Origin: Ignavibacteriales bacterium
GTDB lineage: Bacteria > Bacteroidota > Ignavibacteria > Ignavibacteriales > Melioribacteraceae
Assembly (NCBI GenBank): GCA_026390775.1
Contig: JAPLFF010000003.1
Location: 310,001 to 374,000, forward strand
Direction of reading: 5' to 3'
DNA: 64,000 nucleotides
The number at the start of each line of letters is the position of its first letter. The first letter of the stretch is position 1. The notes under the pieces were generated by a model. That model did not search any database. It was not told where the DNA came from and saw only the letters and a program-made list of their open reading frames with translations. Shown here one piece after another: positions 54,720-64,000 of this stretch. The position numbers and the translations under genes were made by a program.

Positions 54720-55895
54720 ATGGACGTAAAAAAATTTAATATCTTAATTGCCCCGAACAGTTTTAAGGGATGTGCTGACTCGGTTGAGATTACTGAGTAT
54801 ATCAAAGGATCATTGTTCAAATTACTGCCGGAAGAGATAAAATCTAAAATTGATTTTTTACTGAAGCCAATTTCTGACGGCGGTGACGGTTTTCTACAAG
54901 TATGTCAGAGAAACTTTGGTGTGGAATTTCTTCATTTTGAAATCTCAAATCCTTTCAATGCAGACAAATTTTTCTGCCCGGTCGGATATTATCAGGAAAC
55001 TAAAACCATTTATATTGAATCGGCAGAAGTCTTAGGTATGAAATTAATTCCGGAAGAATTTAGAAGACCAATGTCACTTTCATCAAAAGGTATGGGTGAT
55101 TTGTTACTTCAGATATATGATTTTGTGATGGACGGAATTATGGATGTTGAAAAAGTAATTATTGGAATTGGCGGGACCGGGACTAATGATCTTGGTATGG
55201 GAATGATGGAAGCATTTGGTCTTGAGTTATACGATTCGAAAGATAATATGTTGGAAGTCAAGCCAAGAAACTTTTCTAAGGTGGAGAAAATTGTTGTCCC
55301 GGAAGTAACACTGCCATACAAAATAGAAATGATTTTAGATGTTGAAAATCCATTACTTGGAATTGACGGAGCCAGTTTGCTATTTGCCGAACAGAAAGGT
55401 GCTACCGATGAAGAAGCAAAGGAAATGGAAAAAGGATTTTCACATATTCTTGATGAACTTGAGATAGATGATGATTCACAATCCAATATGAATGGTGCAG
55501 GCGGCGGTTTAGCTGCGGCAATGAAAATGTTTTTTAATGCTGATGAAAAATATGCAGATCAGTTCATAAAAGAAGATTTGAAAGTTGATGCTGCTAATTA
55601 TAAAGTTGATCTTGTCATTACCGGTGAAGGTAAATTAGATTCACAAACATTTCTAAACAAAGGTGCTTTCATAGTCGTTAATGAATTCGCGCAAAAAGAT
55701 ATTCCGATTATTTTTCTATGCGGTGCGAGTGAAGGCGATCTGCCTAAAGTGGAAAATCTTAAAGTGATAGAGATTTCGGAATACTTTGATACAATTGAAG
55801 AATCAATTGAGAAGATTGATAAAGGCATTGATATAGCAAGCAGAAAGATCAGCAAAGAAATTATACAGCTTTTTGCGAAAAAGAACGCTATCTAA
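54720..55895 (+). CDS. Glycerate kinase (GarK/GlxK family)
   Basis: A 391-residue GarK-type kinase: LIAPNSFKGCADSVEI at the start, LLKPISDGGDGFLQV, IIGIGGTGTNDLGMGMMEAF, NGAGGGLAAAMKMFF and LVITGEGKLDSQTFLNKG. It phosphorylates D-glycerate, typically to 2-phosphoglycerate in this family. Five bases separate it from the HIT gene. No other glycerate or glyoxylate genes are close. Its stop is followed by a CTTTGCG-rich repeat. Confidence 0.93.
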   Translation: MDVKKFNILIAPNSFKGCADSVEITEYIKGSLFKLLPEEIKSKIDFLLKPISDGGDGFLQVCQRNFGVEFLHFEISNPFNADKFFCPVGYYQETKTIYIESAEVLGMKLIPEEFRRPMSLSSKGMGDLLLQIYDFVMDGIMDVEKVIIGIGGTGTNDLGMGMMEAFGLELYDSKDNMLEVKPRNFSKVEKIVVPEVTLPYKIEMILDVENPLLGIDGASLLFAEQKGATDEEAKEMEKGFSHILDELEIDDDSQSNMNGAGGGLAAAMKMFFNADEKYADQFIKEDLKVDAANYKVDLVITGEGKLDSQTFLNKGAFIVVNEFAQKDIPIIFLCGASEGDLPKVENLKVIEISEYFDTIEESIEKIDKGIDIASRKISKEIIQLFAKKNAI

Positions 55896-55909
55896 AAATG
55901 TTGATATTC

Positions 55910-56003
55910 ACTTTGCGATCTTTGCGAAAAACTTTGCGCACTTTGCGTTTTGCTTTTTAACCGCAGAGAACGCCAAGAAGGCGCAGAGTACACAAAGATT
56001 AAA
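55910..56003. repeat. CTTTGCG-type intergenic repeat with complementary CGCAGAG arm
   Basis: Four ACTTTGCG/TCTTTGCG units (55910-55950) are followed by TTAACCGCAGAG, AACGCCAAGAAGGCGCAGAG and TACACAAAG. Such runs occur in intergenic regions of several bacterial phyla and do not encode protein. It lies between the glycerate kinase stop and the thyX start. Confidence 0.8.
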
Positions 56004-56029
56004 TCCTATAATCATAAGACAGAATTAAA

Positions 56030-56950
56030 ATGGAAAATCAAACAGAGACTTTTGAAAAAATAAAAATAGATGCGTTAGAAGAAATTCTTGGGAAGAAATT
56101 TCCCGTACTAGATGATGGTTTTGTCCGCGTTGTAGATTATATGGGCGGTGATGAAGCTATTGTTCAGGCAGCACGAGTTTCTTATGGCAAAGGAACGAAA
56201 AAAGTTTCTGAAGACCGCGGGTTAATTCGATATCTGTTAAGAAACTTCCACACTACTCCTTTCGAAATGAGTGAAATAAAATTGCATGTTCGTGTTCCGA
56301 TGGATGCATGGCGGCAATGGATACGCCATAGAACTGCAAATGTTAATGAATACTCAACTAGATATTCAATTGCAATTGATGCATCACAAAAAACTGATGC
56401 AGGTAATTGGAGAATTCAAGCAATGGATAATAAGCAGGGAAGTGAAGGATTTTTTGATAACGCGATTGGCAGCAAACTAACTGAACGTGAAGTAGAACTT
56501 CAGCAATTTGCTCGCGAGATCTATCAAGAAAGATTACAGCTTGGTGTTGCAAGAGAACAAGCACGTAAAGATTTACCGCTTTCAACTTACACAGAAGCGT
56601 ATTGGAAAATTGATTTACACAATCTTTTAAATTTTCTTGCCCTTCGTATGGATAATCATGCTCAGTTCGAGATCCGCAGTTATGCAAATGTCATTGGCAA
56701 TGAAATTGTTTCGAGATGGTGTCCGATAGCTTGGGAAGCATTTAAGGATTACAGAATGAACTCAATGAGTTTTTCTTCTCTTGAACTGCAGATACTTAAA
56801 CAATTAGTAACCGGTAATAAACAAGCAGCACTTAAATTGGCGGAAGATTTCGGCTGGCTCAATAAAATTAATGATAAACTTTCCAAAAACCGTGAAAGAA
56901 TTGAGATGGAGGAAAAGCTTATTGAGTTAGGTATTGAAAAGCCATGGTAA
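56030..56950 (+). CDS. thyX: FAD-dependent thymidylate synthase ThyX
   Basis: A 306-residue enzyme with the defining RHRx7S motif: RHRTANVNEYS (Arg99 to Ser109). FHTTPFEMSEIKLHVRVPMD precedes it and GVAREQARKDLPLSTYTEAY, then LRMDNHAQFEIRSYANVI, follow. It is longer than the typical 210-250 residues, with extra N- and C-terminal segments. It makes dTMP from dUMP using methylenetetrahydrofolate and FADH2, yielding tetrahydrofolate. folA follows 90 bases later, although ThyX does not generate dihydrofolate. Confidence 0.95.
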   Translation: MENQTETFEKIKIDALEEILGKKFPVLDDGFVRVVDYMGGDEAIVQAARVSYGKGTKKVSEDRGLIRYLLRNFHTTPFEMSEIKLHVRVPMDAWRQWIRHRTANVNEYSTRYSIAIDASQKTDAGNWRIQAMDNKQGSEGFFDNAIGSKLTEREVELQQFAREIYQERLQLGVAREQARKDLPLSTYTEAYWKIDLHNLLNFLALRMDNHAQFEIRSYANVIGNEIVSRWCPIAWEAFKDYRMNSMSFSSLELQILKQLVTGNKQAALKLAEDFGWLNKINDKLSKNRERIEMEEKLIELGIEKPW

Positions 56951-57039
56951 GAGAAAGATTCTTTTTGTGAATTAATTATTGGATTGTAGGTTTCTTTCGA
57001 GAAAAATATATCAACATCAGCTTTAGCGGGTATTAGTTA

Positions 57040-57522
57040 TTGGAAAAAATAATTATCGCTGCCATTTCAAAGAACAACGTAATCGGGAAAGATGGCAAGG
57101 TACCTTGGCATTCTAAAGAAGAGTTACAGCATTTCAAACAAACTACAATGAGCTTTCCGGTAATAATGGGAAGAAAAACATGGGAAGCTATCGCTAAACC
57201 GCTCAAAGGAAGATTAAACGTAGTAATAACCCGCGATCAGAGTTTTTCAACGCAATTTCATGAAGTAATTGTTTTTCAGTCACTTCATCTTGCGTTTAGT
57301 TATTTTAGCACCAGCATTTATAATAAAGTGTTTATTATAGGAGGCGGTGAAATATTCTCGGAAGCTATTGATAAAGTTGATTCATTAATTTTATCTGAAA
57401 TGAATTTTGAAACTGAAGGAGATATATTCTTTCCGGAAATTGACGGAACGAAATGGACACTTGATACAAACGAATTATTTACTGATTTCACAGTCCATCA
57501 TTATATTAGAAAACAAAATTAG
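57040..57522 (+). CDS. folA: Dihydrofolate reductase
   Basis: A 160-residue DHFR: IIIAAISKNNVIGKDGKVPW at the start, the acidic active-site position in SKEELQHFKQTT, VIMGRKTWEAIAKPLKGRLN for NADPH, and VFIIGGGEIFSEAI. It reduces dihydrofolate to tetrahydrofolate. The start is TTG at 57040 (no ATG is available in frame), with only a weak ribosome site. It stands between thyX and mutL, and mutL begins 17 bases after its stop. Its presence beside thyX is unusual because many ThyX organisms lack folA. Confidence 0.94.
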   Translation: MEKIIIAAISKNNVIGKDGKVPWHSKEELQHFKQTTMSFPVIMGRKTWEAIAKPLKGRLNVVITRDQSFSTQFHEVIVFQSLHLAFSYFSTSIYNKVFIIGGGEIFSEAIDKVDSLILSEMNFETEGDIFFPEIDGTKWTLDTNELFTDFTVHHYIRKQN

Positions 57523-57538
57523 AAAGTATAGGTACTGA

Positions 57539-59386
57539 TTGTCTCAGAAAATAAAAATATTACCGGAAATTCTTGCTAACAAAATAGCAGCCGGCGAAGT
57601 TGTAAACAGGCCTGAATCCGTTGTAAAAGAGTTAATGGAAAACGCGATTGATGCAGGAGCGTCAACTGTTGAAGTGATGATAAAAGGTGCAGGCAAAACT
57701 TTAATACAAGTTTTTGATGACGGCGAAGGAATGAGTGAGCAAGATGCGGTTCTTTCTATTCAAAGACATGCGACGAGTAAAATTACAACACTTGATGACC
57801 TTGAGGGAATTAGAACATTTGGTTTCAGAGGTGAAGCGTTGGCCTCAATTGCCGCTGTTAGTATTTTTGAATTGAAAACTGAACGTAGAGATGAAGAGCT
57901 AGGTACTTTCTTAAAGATTGATGAAAACTCCAACATCGTAAAAGAAAAAGGATCTTTTGCAAAAGGCACGTCTATCGCCGTGAAGAATCTTTTTTACAAT
58001 GTTCCTGCACGCCGTAACTTCTTAAAGACTAATCAAACCGAACTTAAACATATTATTGAAACATTTAAGAAAATTTCTCTCAGTCATCCTGAAATTGCTT
58101 TCAAGTTTTACAACGATGATGATATAGTTTTCGATTTTCCTATCGGAACTATTCAAGAAAGAATGAAACATGTCTTTGCAGAGAATATTCTAGATGCAAT
58201 TCTAGAAGTAAAAGAAATTACAGATTATATTTCCATCACAGGATTCGTAACCAAACCCGCCTATCTACGCAGAAGTAAAGGTGAACAATACTTTTTCCTG
58301 AACAAAAGATATGTACAAAGTAAAATTATTAATCATGCTGTTTTTACTGCTTATGAACACGTTCTGGAAAAAGGCGATTATCCATTCTTCGTTTTGTTCA
58401 TGACAATTGATCAGAAAAAAGTGGATGTAAATGTTCATCCGTCAAAATTGGAAGTTAAGTTCGAAGATGAAAAAGAAATTTATTCTTTCGTTCAGGCTGT
58501 TATTAAAAAAACACTTGGAAGTTATGATCTTGTTCCTAACATAACTTTTGATGGGTCACAAACCGAGAAAGAATCTTTACGATACCGGAAATATTCTCCG
58601 AGTGATCGTCAAGATTTTAGCGACAGACCATTTACTGCCAGATCTAGTGATGGAGAACGCCGCGCTCCAATAATGAGCGAAGAAGAAATGGACCGGATGT
58701 TCGATGATCTGAATCAAGAAATAAAATCGTCAGCGCCATCTTCGCCGGTTTCTACTCCCTTCGATGAAAAACAAACAACGGAAGTTTATCATGAAAGCGG
58801 GATTTCACAAGAATTCGAGACACCGTTTCTAGTTTTGCTTCACAATAAATACATTCTATCACAAATAAAAAGCGGATTAATGATAATTGATGCTCACGTT
58901 GCCCATGAACGTATTCTTTATGAAGTAGCGATGCAATCTTTTGAAGCAAACATTCCGTTTGCACAGCATCTTCTTTTTCCGCAGACAGTGAATCTTGATC
59001 CGGCTGATTACCAGTTGATGAAAGAATTAGAACCTTATCTTACAAATCTGGGCTTTGAAATTAAATTCCAAGTAAAGAATAAAATTGTAATTGTTGGAAT
59101 CCCATCGGATGTAAAAGTTGAATATGAAGTTGAAACGTTGCTGGATATTCTTAATGAGTATAGGAAAAACGAACAGCATAATCAGCTTGAAGTACGCGAC
59201 AATCTTGCAAAATCTTTTTCATGCAAAGCAGCTATTAAAGCCGGAGATAAACTTACCGAAAAGGAAATGAGAATTCTTGTTGACAAACTTTTTGCAACGT
59301 CTATGCCATATGTTTGCCCACATGGCAGACCAATAGTAATAAAAATTCCTCTCGAAGAGTTTGATAAAAGATTTGGAAGGACTTGA
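57539..59386 (+). CDS. mutL: DNA mismatch repair protein MutL
   Basis: A 615-residue MutL. The N-terminal GHKL ATPase has ELMENAIDAGAS, DDGEGMS, RHATSKI and TFGFRGEALASIAAV. A linker follows (about 335-430), then the C-terminal dimerisation/endonuclease domain. The metal-site motifs are present in modified form: DAHVAHERILYE (from Asp451, usual form DQHAx2Ex4E), SCKAAIK (Cys562) and CPHGRP (Cys593). It is therefore probably a nicking-competent MutL, not the E. coli type. The start is TTG at 57539, 17 bases after folA. Confidence 0.96.
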   Translation: MSQKIKILPEILANKIAAGEVVNRPESVVKELMENAIDAGASTVEVMIKGAGKTLIQVFDDGEGMSEQDAVLSIQRHATSKITTLDDLEGIRTFGFRGEALASIAAVSIFELKTERRDEELGTFLKIDENSNIVKEKGSFAKGTSIAVKNLFYNVPARRNFLKTNQTELKHIIETFKKISLSHPEIAFKFYNDDDIVFDFPIGTIQERMKHVFAENILDAILEVKEITDYISITGFVTKPAYLRRSKGEQYFFLNKRYVQSKIINHAVFTAYEHVLEKGDYPFFVLFMTIDQKKVDVNVHPSKLEVKFEDEKEIYSFVQAVIKKTLGSYDLVPNITFDGSQTEKESLRYRKYSPSDRQDFSDRPFTARSSDGERRAPIMSEEEMDRMFDDLNQEIKSSAPSSPVSTPFDEKQTTEVYHESGISQEFETPFLVLLHNKYILSQIKSGLMIIDAHVAHERILYEVAMQSFEANIPFAQHLLFPQTVNLDPADYQLMKELEPYLTNLGFEIKFQVKNKIVIVGIPSDVKVEYEVETLLDILNEYRKNEQHNQLEVRDNLAKSFSCKAAIKAGDKLTEKEMRILVDKLFATSMPYVCPHGRPIVIKIPLEEFDKRFGRT

Positions 59387-59455
59387 TCACTTTCGTATTT
59401 TTTCTACAATTCACTTTAGAAATATGAGTAATTCAATTTGAAAGTCGAGGTTTTA

Positions 59456-61111
59456 ATGTCTTTAGATAAATATAATAAAGCAAAAAAAGCATACATTAAT
59501 AAACTTTTGAAGTCGGATGAAACCGGAATGAAATTTTCTACAGTATCCGGCGAACCGATCAATCCGCTTTATACTCAAGATGATATTGGAAATAATAATC
59601 AACTTGAAGAAATTGGATTCCCGGGAGAATATCCTTACACACGGGGGATTCATACAAACGGTTACCGAGGGAAGAATTGGACAATGAGACAGTTCGCCGG
59701 ATTCGGAACGCCTGAAGATACAAACCAGCGGTTCAAATATTTACTTGAGCATGGACAGACCGGACTTTCTGTTGCATTCGATCTTCCCACATTAATGGGG
59801 TGGGATGCAGATTCACCGATGAGTCAAGGCGAAGTAGGAATTTGCGGAGTTGCTGTCTCTTCACTTCAAGACATGGAAATTTTATTTGATGGTATTCCAC
59901 TTGACAAAGTCTCAACATCAATGACGATCAATTCTCCGGCAGCAATGATCTTTGCATTTTATCTTGCAGTTGCTCAGAAGCAAGGAGTAAGTTTTGATAA
60001 ACTTCGCGGCACTCTTCAAAACGATATTTTAAAAGAATACATAGCTCAGAAGGAATTTATTTTTCCACCGCGTCCTTCAATGAGAATTATAACTGATATG
60101 ATAGAGTACTGTGCAAATGAAGTACCTCAATGGAACCCGGTTTCAATCAGCGGTTACCATATTAGAGAAGCCGGATCTACTGCTGCACAAGAACTTGCAT
60201 ATACTTTAGCGGATGGATTTGCATACATTGAAGCTTGTCTGGAAAGAGGAATGGATATAGATTCTTTTGCACCGCGTCTTTCATTTTTCTTTAACTCACA
60301 TTTAGATTTCTTTGAAGAAATTGCAAAGTACCGTGCGGCAAGAAGAATTTATGCAAAGAGATTGCGTGAAAAATATGGAGCTAAAAATCCAAGATCGTGG
60401 TGGCTGCGGTTCCATACTCAAACTGCGGGATGCACATTAACCGCTCAGCAACCTGAAAACAATATTGTCCGCACTGCTTTTCAAGCAATGGCAGCAGTAC
60501 TTGGCGGTACGCAATCGCTCCACACAAACTCGATGGATGAAACATTGGCATTGCCGAGCGAGAAAGCAGTTAAGATTGCTCTCCGCACGCAGCAAATTCT
60601 TGCTTATGAAACAGGAATAATAAATACTGTTGATCCTCTCGGCGGAAGTTATTTTGTTGAATCACTTACGAATAAAATGGAAACGGAAGCAAATAGAATT
60701 TTCGGTGAGATTGATTCTCTTGGTGGAGTTATAGATGCAATCGAACACGGATATTTTCAGAAAAATATTGCTGATTCGGCTTACCGATATCAGAGAGAGT
60801 TGGAGAAAAAAGAAAAATTTATTGTTGGGATTAACGAGTTTGTAGAAGAAGAAAGCAAAATTGATATTCCAATTTTAACAATTTCTCCGGACGTGGAAAT
60901 CCAACAGAAAAAAAGATTAGCGGAACTGCATCAGAGCAGAAACCAAAATGAAGTTGAAATTAGTTTGAAAGAAATAAGTGAAGCTGCACTTAATGGAAAT
61001 AATTTGATGCCGGTTTTTGTAAAGGCGGCAAATAATTATGTTACTCTGGGCGAAATGGTTGGTGAATTGAAACAACACTTCGGGACTTATGAAGAAACTG
61101 TGGTTTTCTAA
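59456..61111 (+). CDS. Methylmalonyl-CoA mutase large-subunit-like protein (no B12 domain)
   Basis: A 551-residue acyl-CoA mutase barrel: [119 protein letters not shown] and [18 protein letters not shown]. It ends before any DxHxxG cobalamin-binding domain, so a separate small subunit must supply B12. It rearranges methylmalonyl-CoA/succinyl-CoA or a similar pair (ICM-like enzymes share this layout). The frame is open from TTG 59438, but ATG 59456 has GAGG five bases upstream. The gene overlaps the UbiA gene by 23 bases. Confidence 0.9.
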   Translation: MSLDKYNKAKKAYINKLLKSDETGMKFSTVSGEPINPLYTQDDIGNNNQLEEIGFPGEYPYTRGIHTNGYRGKNWTMRQFAGFGTPEDTNQRFKYLLEHGQTGLSVAFDLPTLMGWDADSPMSQGEVGICGVAVSSLQDMEILFDGIPLDKVSTSMTINSPAAMIFAFYLAVAQKQGVSFDKLRGTLQNDILKEYIAQKEFIFPPRPSMRIITDMIEYCANEVPQWNPVSISGYHIREAGSTAAQELAYTLADGFAYIEACLERGMDIDSFAPRLSFFFNSHLDFFEEIAKYRAARRIYAKRLREKYGAKNPRSWWLRFHTQTAGCTLTAQQPENNIVRTAFQAMAAVLGGTQSLHTNSMDETLALPSEKAVKIALRTQQILAYETGIINTVDPLGGSYFVESLTNKMETEANRIFGEIDSLGGVIDAIEHGYFQKNIADSAYRYQRELEKKEKFIVGINEFVEEESKIDIPILTISPDVEIQQKKRLAELHQSRNQNEVEISLKEISEAALNGNNLMPVFVKAANNYVTLGEMVGELKQHFGTYEETVVF

Positions 61112-61979
61112 TATATCTGTTTTTATAAAATTAATTAGAGTTACCAGCTGGCCTAAGAATTTTTTTGTCTTCGTACCGGCAGTCTTCTCAAAACATATTT
61201 TTAGTTTAGATTATTTTCTTACTGTATTGCTGGGATTTTTTACATTCTCGATCGCTTCAAGTGCAGTGTATGTATTTAATGATATTATTGACGCGCCAAA
61301 AGACAAATTCCATCCGTTAAAAAAGAATAGACCTATTGCAAGCGGGACTGTCTCCAAATTTACTGCAACAGTAATATCGGCTATTTTCTTTTTAACACTT
61401 GCAGCAATTACATTGCAAATGTCTCTTTATTTTAGTTTGATCGTATGGGCTTATGTTATCATAAATATTTTTTACACTTCATTCTTAAAAGAAGTTGTGA
61501 TAGTTGATATATTTTGTATTGCATCGGGATTTATGCTTCGTGTAATTGCCGGTGCATTTTTAATTTCGGTTGATATATCAAATTGGTTGATACTTACTAC
61601 AATGTTCCTTTCACTTTTTCTAGCTGTAATGAAACGACGTGTGGAGATTGCAAATAGTTCTAATCCTTCAGAGCAAAGATTAGTTCTTAAAGACTATTCT
61701 CTAAGTTTCATTGATCAAATTGCAGCTATGACCGGAAGCGGAGTTATTTTAAGTTATGCTTTGTATTCTGTTGCTGATAGAACAGTCCATTTTTTTGGTT
61801 CTGAAAATTTAGTATTTACAACTACGTATGTGATTTTCGGAATTTTTAGATATATGTACTTGGTCTATAAAAAAGACAAAGGTGAAAACGTAATTGAAGT
61901 ATTAATGACTGATATTCCCATGATAATTAATTTAGTTCTGTACATAGTAACAACTATGTTTATCATTTACTCAAGATAA
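61089..61979 (+). CDS. UbiA-type prenyltransferase, decaprenyl-phosphate phosphoribosyltransferase-like
   Basis: A 296-residue membrane protein with eight or nine helices. The Asp-rich motif [13 protein letters not shown] (Asn64, Asp65, Asp68, Asp72) is followed by KKNRPIASG, and the second acidic region [14 protein letters not shown] fits the DPPR-synthase branch of the UbiA family. There the enzyme transfers phosphoribose from PRPP to decaprenyl phosphate, the first step to decaprenylphosphoryl arabinose. The substrate here is inferred. It overlaps the mutase gene by 23 bases. An AftB-like GT-C enzyme that could use such a donor is at 677, 58 kb away. Confidence 0.8.
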   Translation: MKKLWFSNISVFIKLIRVTSWPKNFFVFVPAVFSKHIFSLDYFLTVLLGFFTFSIASSAVYVFNDIIDAPKDKFHPLKKNRPIASGTVSKFTATVISAIFFLTLAAITLQMSLYFSLIVWAYVIINIFYTSFLKEVVIVDIFCIASGFMLRVIAGAFLISVDISNWLILTTMFLSLFLAVMKRRVEIANSSNPSEQRLVLKDYSLSFIDQIAAMTGSGVILSYALYSVADRTVHFFGSENLVFTTTYVIFGIFRYMYLVYKKDKGENVIEVLMTDIPMIINLVLYIVTTMFIIYSR

Positions 61980-61997
61980 TATGATTAGGAAATTGAA

Positions 61998-63233
61998 ATG
62001 ACCGATTATCTGCTAAGCTTATTTATTTTACTTTTACTAAGCGCATTTTTCTCATCTTCCGAGATTGCTTTTATTGTTGGGAATAAAATTAAAATAGAAA
62101 TTCGCGCACGGAAGAAAAATTTATCCGCTCTGAACGCAAGATATTTTATCAATAACCCCGATCAATTTTTCTCCACAATATTAATTTCAAATAGTACTGT
62201 TAATATTGCTTTTGCATCACTCAGCTCTATATTTCTTCCTAAATTATATGGATTCAAGGAATTCGAAATTCTCTTGATATCCACTGCACTAATTCTTCTG
62301 TTTGGTGAATTGATCCCGAAATATTTTGGTAGAGAACTTGCGGACCGGCTTGTTATGATCGTAGCAATTCCATTGAGGGTGATTGCTATTGTACTATATC
62401 CGTTGGTAAAAATAACATCTAAAATATCTTCAGTCTTAAGTAGAACGAACTTAAAAGAGGAAGAAGAGATACAGCATCTATTCGATAAAGAAGATATCCA
62501 GAATTTAATTGAAGAAAGTTCCGAAGCCGGAAAAATGGATGAAGAACAATCTGATATTATCAGCAAAGTTATTGACATACGCGAACAGCGGGTCTACGAA
62601 GCAATGACCCCGCGTACCGATATTGTTGGAATTGAGATTACATCAACAATGCAAGAAGTATTAAAAACTTTTATTGATTCCGGTTACTCAAAACTTCCGG
62701 TCTATGATGAAAATTTGGATGACATCAAAGGTGTGGTTTTTGGTAAAGATATTTTTAAGCAGCCGACTGATCTTAAAACCGTTATGCGTGATGTTGTCTT
62801 TGTACCTGAAACCAAAAAAAGTTTGGAAATGCTTAATGAATTTTTAGATAAACAATTTTCAATTGCAATTGTGGTTGATGAATTTGGCGGGACTGCAGGA
62901 ATGCTTACCGTCGAAGATTTGATAGAGGAATTATTTGGCGAGATACGAGATGAGTTTGATGATGTAGAAGAAAAAATTGCCAAAAAGATAGATGCTAATT
63001 CTTACTTAGTTAATGGTAAAGTAGAAATAGATTATCTGAATGAAGAATTAAATTTTCAAATACCCGAAGGAGATTATGAAACTATTGCCGGTTATGTAAC
63101 GTTTAGAATTGGAAGAATCCCTGTAAAAGGAGAATCATTCAAGATTCATAATTTATCGGTTCAAATATTAAAAGCAGACAAAACTAAAATAGATTTATTG
63201 AAACTTACACTAATTCCGGAAACGGAAATTTAA
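61998..63233 (+). CDS. CNNM/CorC family protein (hemolysin-like, DUF21-CBS-CorC_HlyC)
   Basis: A 411-residue inner-membrane protein. A DUF21/CNNM membrane domain (about 1-190, with FFSSSEIAFIVGNKIKIEIR) is followed by two CBS domains (about 200-320: EAMTPRTDIVGIEITSTMQE and IAIVVDEFGGTAGMLTVEDL) and a CorC_HlyC transporter-associated domain (about 330-411: VNGKVEIDYLNEELNFQIPE). Family members export Mg2+/Co2+ or modulate transport. It starts 18 bases after the UbiA gene and is followed 27 bases later by the rhodanese gene. Confidence 0.92.
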   Translation: MTDYLLSLFILLLLSAFFSSSEIAFIVGNKIKIEIRARKKNLSALNARYFINNPDQFFSTILISNSTVNIAFASLSSIFLPKLYGFKEFEILLISTALILLFGELIPKYFGRELADRLVMIVAIPLRVIAIVLYPLVKITSKISSVLSRTNLKEEEEIQHLFDKEDIQNLIEESSEAGKMDEEQSDIISKVIDIREQRVYEAMTPRTDIVGIEITSTMQEVLKTFIDSGYSKLPVYDENLDDIKGVVFGKDIFKQPTDLKTVMRDVVFVPETKKSLEMLNEFLDKQFSIAIVVDEFGGTAGMLTVEDLIEELFGEIRDEFDDVEEKIAKKIDANSYLVNGKVEIDYLNEELNFQIPEGDYETIAGYVTFRIGRIPVKGESFKIHNLSVQILKADKTKIDLLKLTLIPETEI

Positions 63234-63260
63234 CCAGATCAAATTCAGAAAGTAAAAAAT

Positions 63261-63614
63261 ATGGCATCACTCTTATCCTCTCTCTTTGAAAATCATAATT
63301 ATATACCTCACTTTGATTCAGATTCATTTGAAAGAATGATGAATGAAGAAAAGAAATCTATTCTTTTAGATGTGAGGACACTTGAAGAGAATAAAACTTT
63401 AAGAATACCTAATTCAAAGCTAATAGATATTCATAAACCTAATTTCTTAGATCAAATACGTAAACTTGATCGTTCAAAATCTTATTTTATTTATTGCCGT
63501 TCCGGAAGTAGAAGTTATTCAGCTTGCAGACAAATGAAAAGTTTGGGATTTGAGAAAGTTTACAATCTAAAAGGCGGGATTATTAACTGGGGTGGTGAGA
63601 CTGAACAAGGATAA
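63261..63614 (+). CDS. Rhodanese-like domain protein
   Basis: A 117-residue single rhodanese domain: SILLDVRTLEENKTLRIPNS, YFIYCRSGSRSYSACRQM (active-site Cys79 in CRSGSR) and VYNLKGGIINW. It may transfer sulfane sulfur to an acceptor or act as a redox/persulfide adaptor; the partner is unknown. No signal peptide is evident, so it is cytosolic. It follows the CorC-type gene closely and precedes tgt. Confidence 0.9.
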   Translation: MASLLSSLFENHNYIPHFDSDSFERMMNEEKKSILLDVRTLEENKTLRIPNSKLIDIHKPNFLDQIRKLDRSKSYFIYCRSGSRSYSACRQMKSLGFEKVYNLKGGIINWGGETEQG

Positions 63615-63667
63615 TTACTTTTTCTCGACTCAGTTCCTTTTGCCTTTGCATGCAAATCATGTTATGA

Positions 63668-64000
<333 letters not shown>

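Noticed and set aside
55910-56003. CRISPR array
   Set aside because: Units are 7-8 bases with no unique spacers and no cas genes; the same applies to the other repeats.
59387-59455. Cobalamin riboswitch before the mutase gene
   Set aside because: The gap is under 70 bases and lacks the conserved B12-box sequence.

Overview
This window is most likely chromosome from a member of the Ignavibacteria (Chlorobi/Bacteroidetes superphylum). The base composition is AT-rich. The large secreted protein at 12513-15929 ends in a type IX secretion sorting domain of the YPNPFNP type that is typical of Ignavibacteria. There are also a PorV-like barrel, a DUF4835/PorD-like protein, a carboxypeptidase-regulatory-domain TonB receptor with a DUF4249 lipoprotein, and Bacteroidota-style lipoboxes. 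The assignment is inference from gene content; no rRNA is present.

Layout. 1-6063: partial MATE exporter, a GT-C glycosyltransferase with a TPR tail, tatA, htpG and a methyltransferase. 6126-11573: an APC permease facing an exbB-exbD-tonB operon, a DedA protein and an orphan GAF histidine kinase. 11574-16274: decayed tandem copies of tRNA-Ser(GCT), the large LamG/FN3/PKD/HYR secreted protein, and the intact tRNA-Ser. 16275-20376: a zinc/manganese-type ABC importer operon with an outer-membrane barrel and a small 'RAPP' protein. 20528-27304: acetyl-CoA synthetase, then a TonB receptor, a DUF4249 lipoprotein and a PEGA/propeller lipoprotein. 27325-36065: a minus-strand metabolic cluster with citrate lyase alpha, a fused citrate lyase gamma-beta, an MmgE/PrpD protein, a homoaconitase-like hydratase, a four-helix-bundle protein, a degenerate HD protein and an isocitrate/isopropylmalate-type dehydrogenase. 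36173-39944: envelope proteins linked to type IX secretion. 39945-43448: a probable ceramide/sphingolipid cluster (serine palmitoyltransferase, GNAT acyltransferase, SDR reductase). 43514-49771: cytochrome-like lipoprotein, PhoD phosphatase, tRNA-Ala, XRE regulator, second MATE exporter, maf and a flippase-like protein. 49764-64000: NADP-type icd, YtxH/DUF948 pair, an EF-G paralogue, HIT protein, glycerate kinase, thyX, folA, mutL, methylmalonyl-CoA mutase large subunit, a UbiA-type prenyltransferase, a CorC-type protein, a rhodanese and the start of tgt.

How the genes work together. Isocitrate dehydrogenase, aconitase-family hydratase and citrate lyase are the enzymes linking 2-oxoglutarate, isocitrate, citrate and acetate plus oxaloacetate. 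The 27-36 kb cluster could therefore run citrate breakdown or the carboxylating arm of a reductive TCA route, or act on a related tricarboxylate. The exbB/exbD/tonB operon can energise the TonB receptor. TatA, HtpG and the type IX-linked proteins serve protein export and envelope assembly.

The most unusual feature is a set of short-period intergenic repeats lying at gene 3' ends. Two of them form a 16-bp perfect inverted repeat around the four-helix-bundle gene inside the citrate-lyase cluster, and in two places a repeat supplies a gene's stop codon. This looks like a small repeat-bounded cassette in the operon and is the best candidate here for something undescribed.
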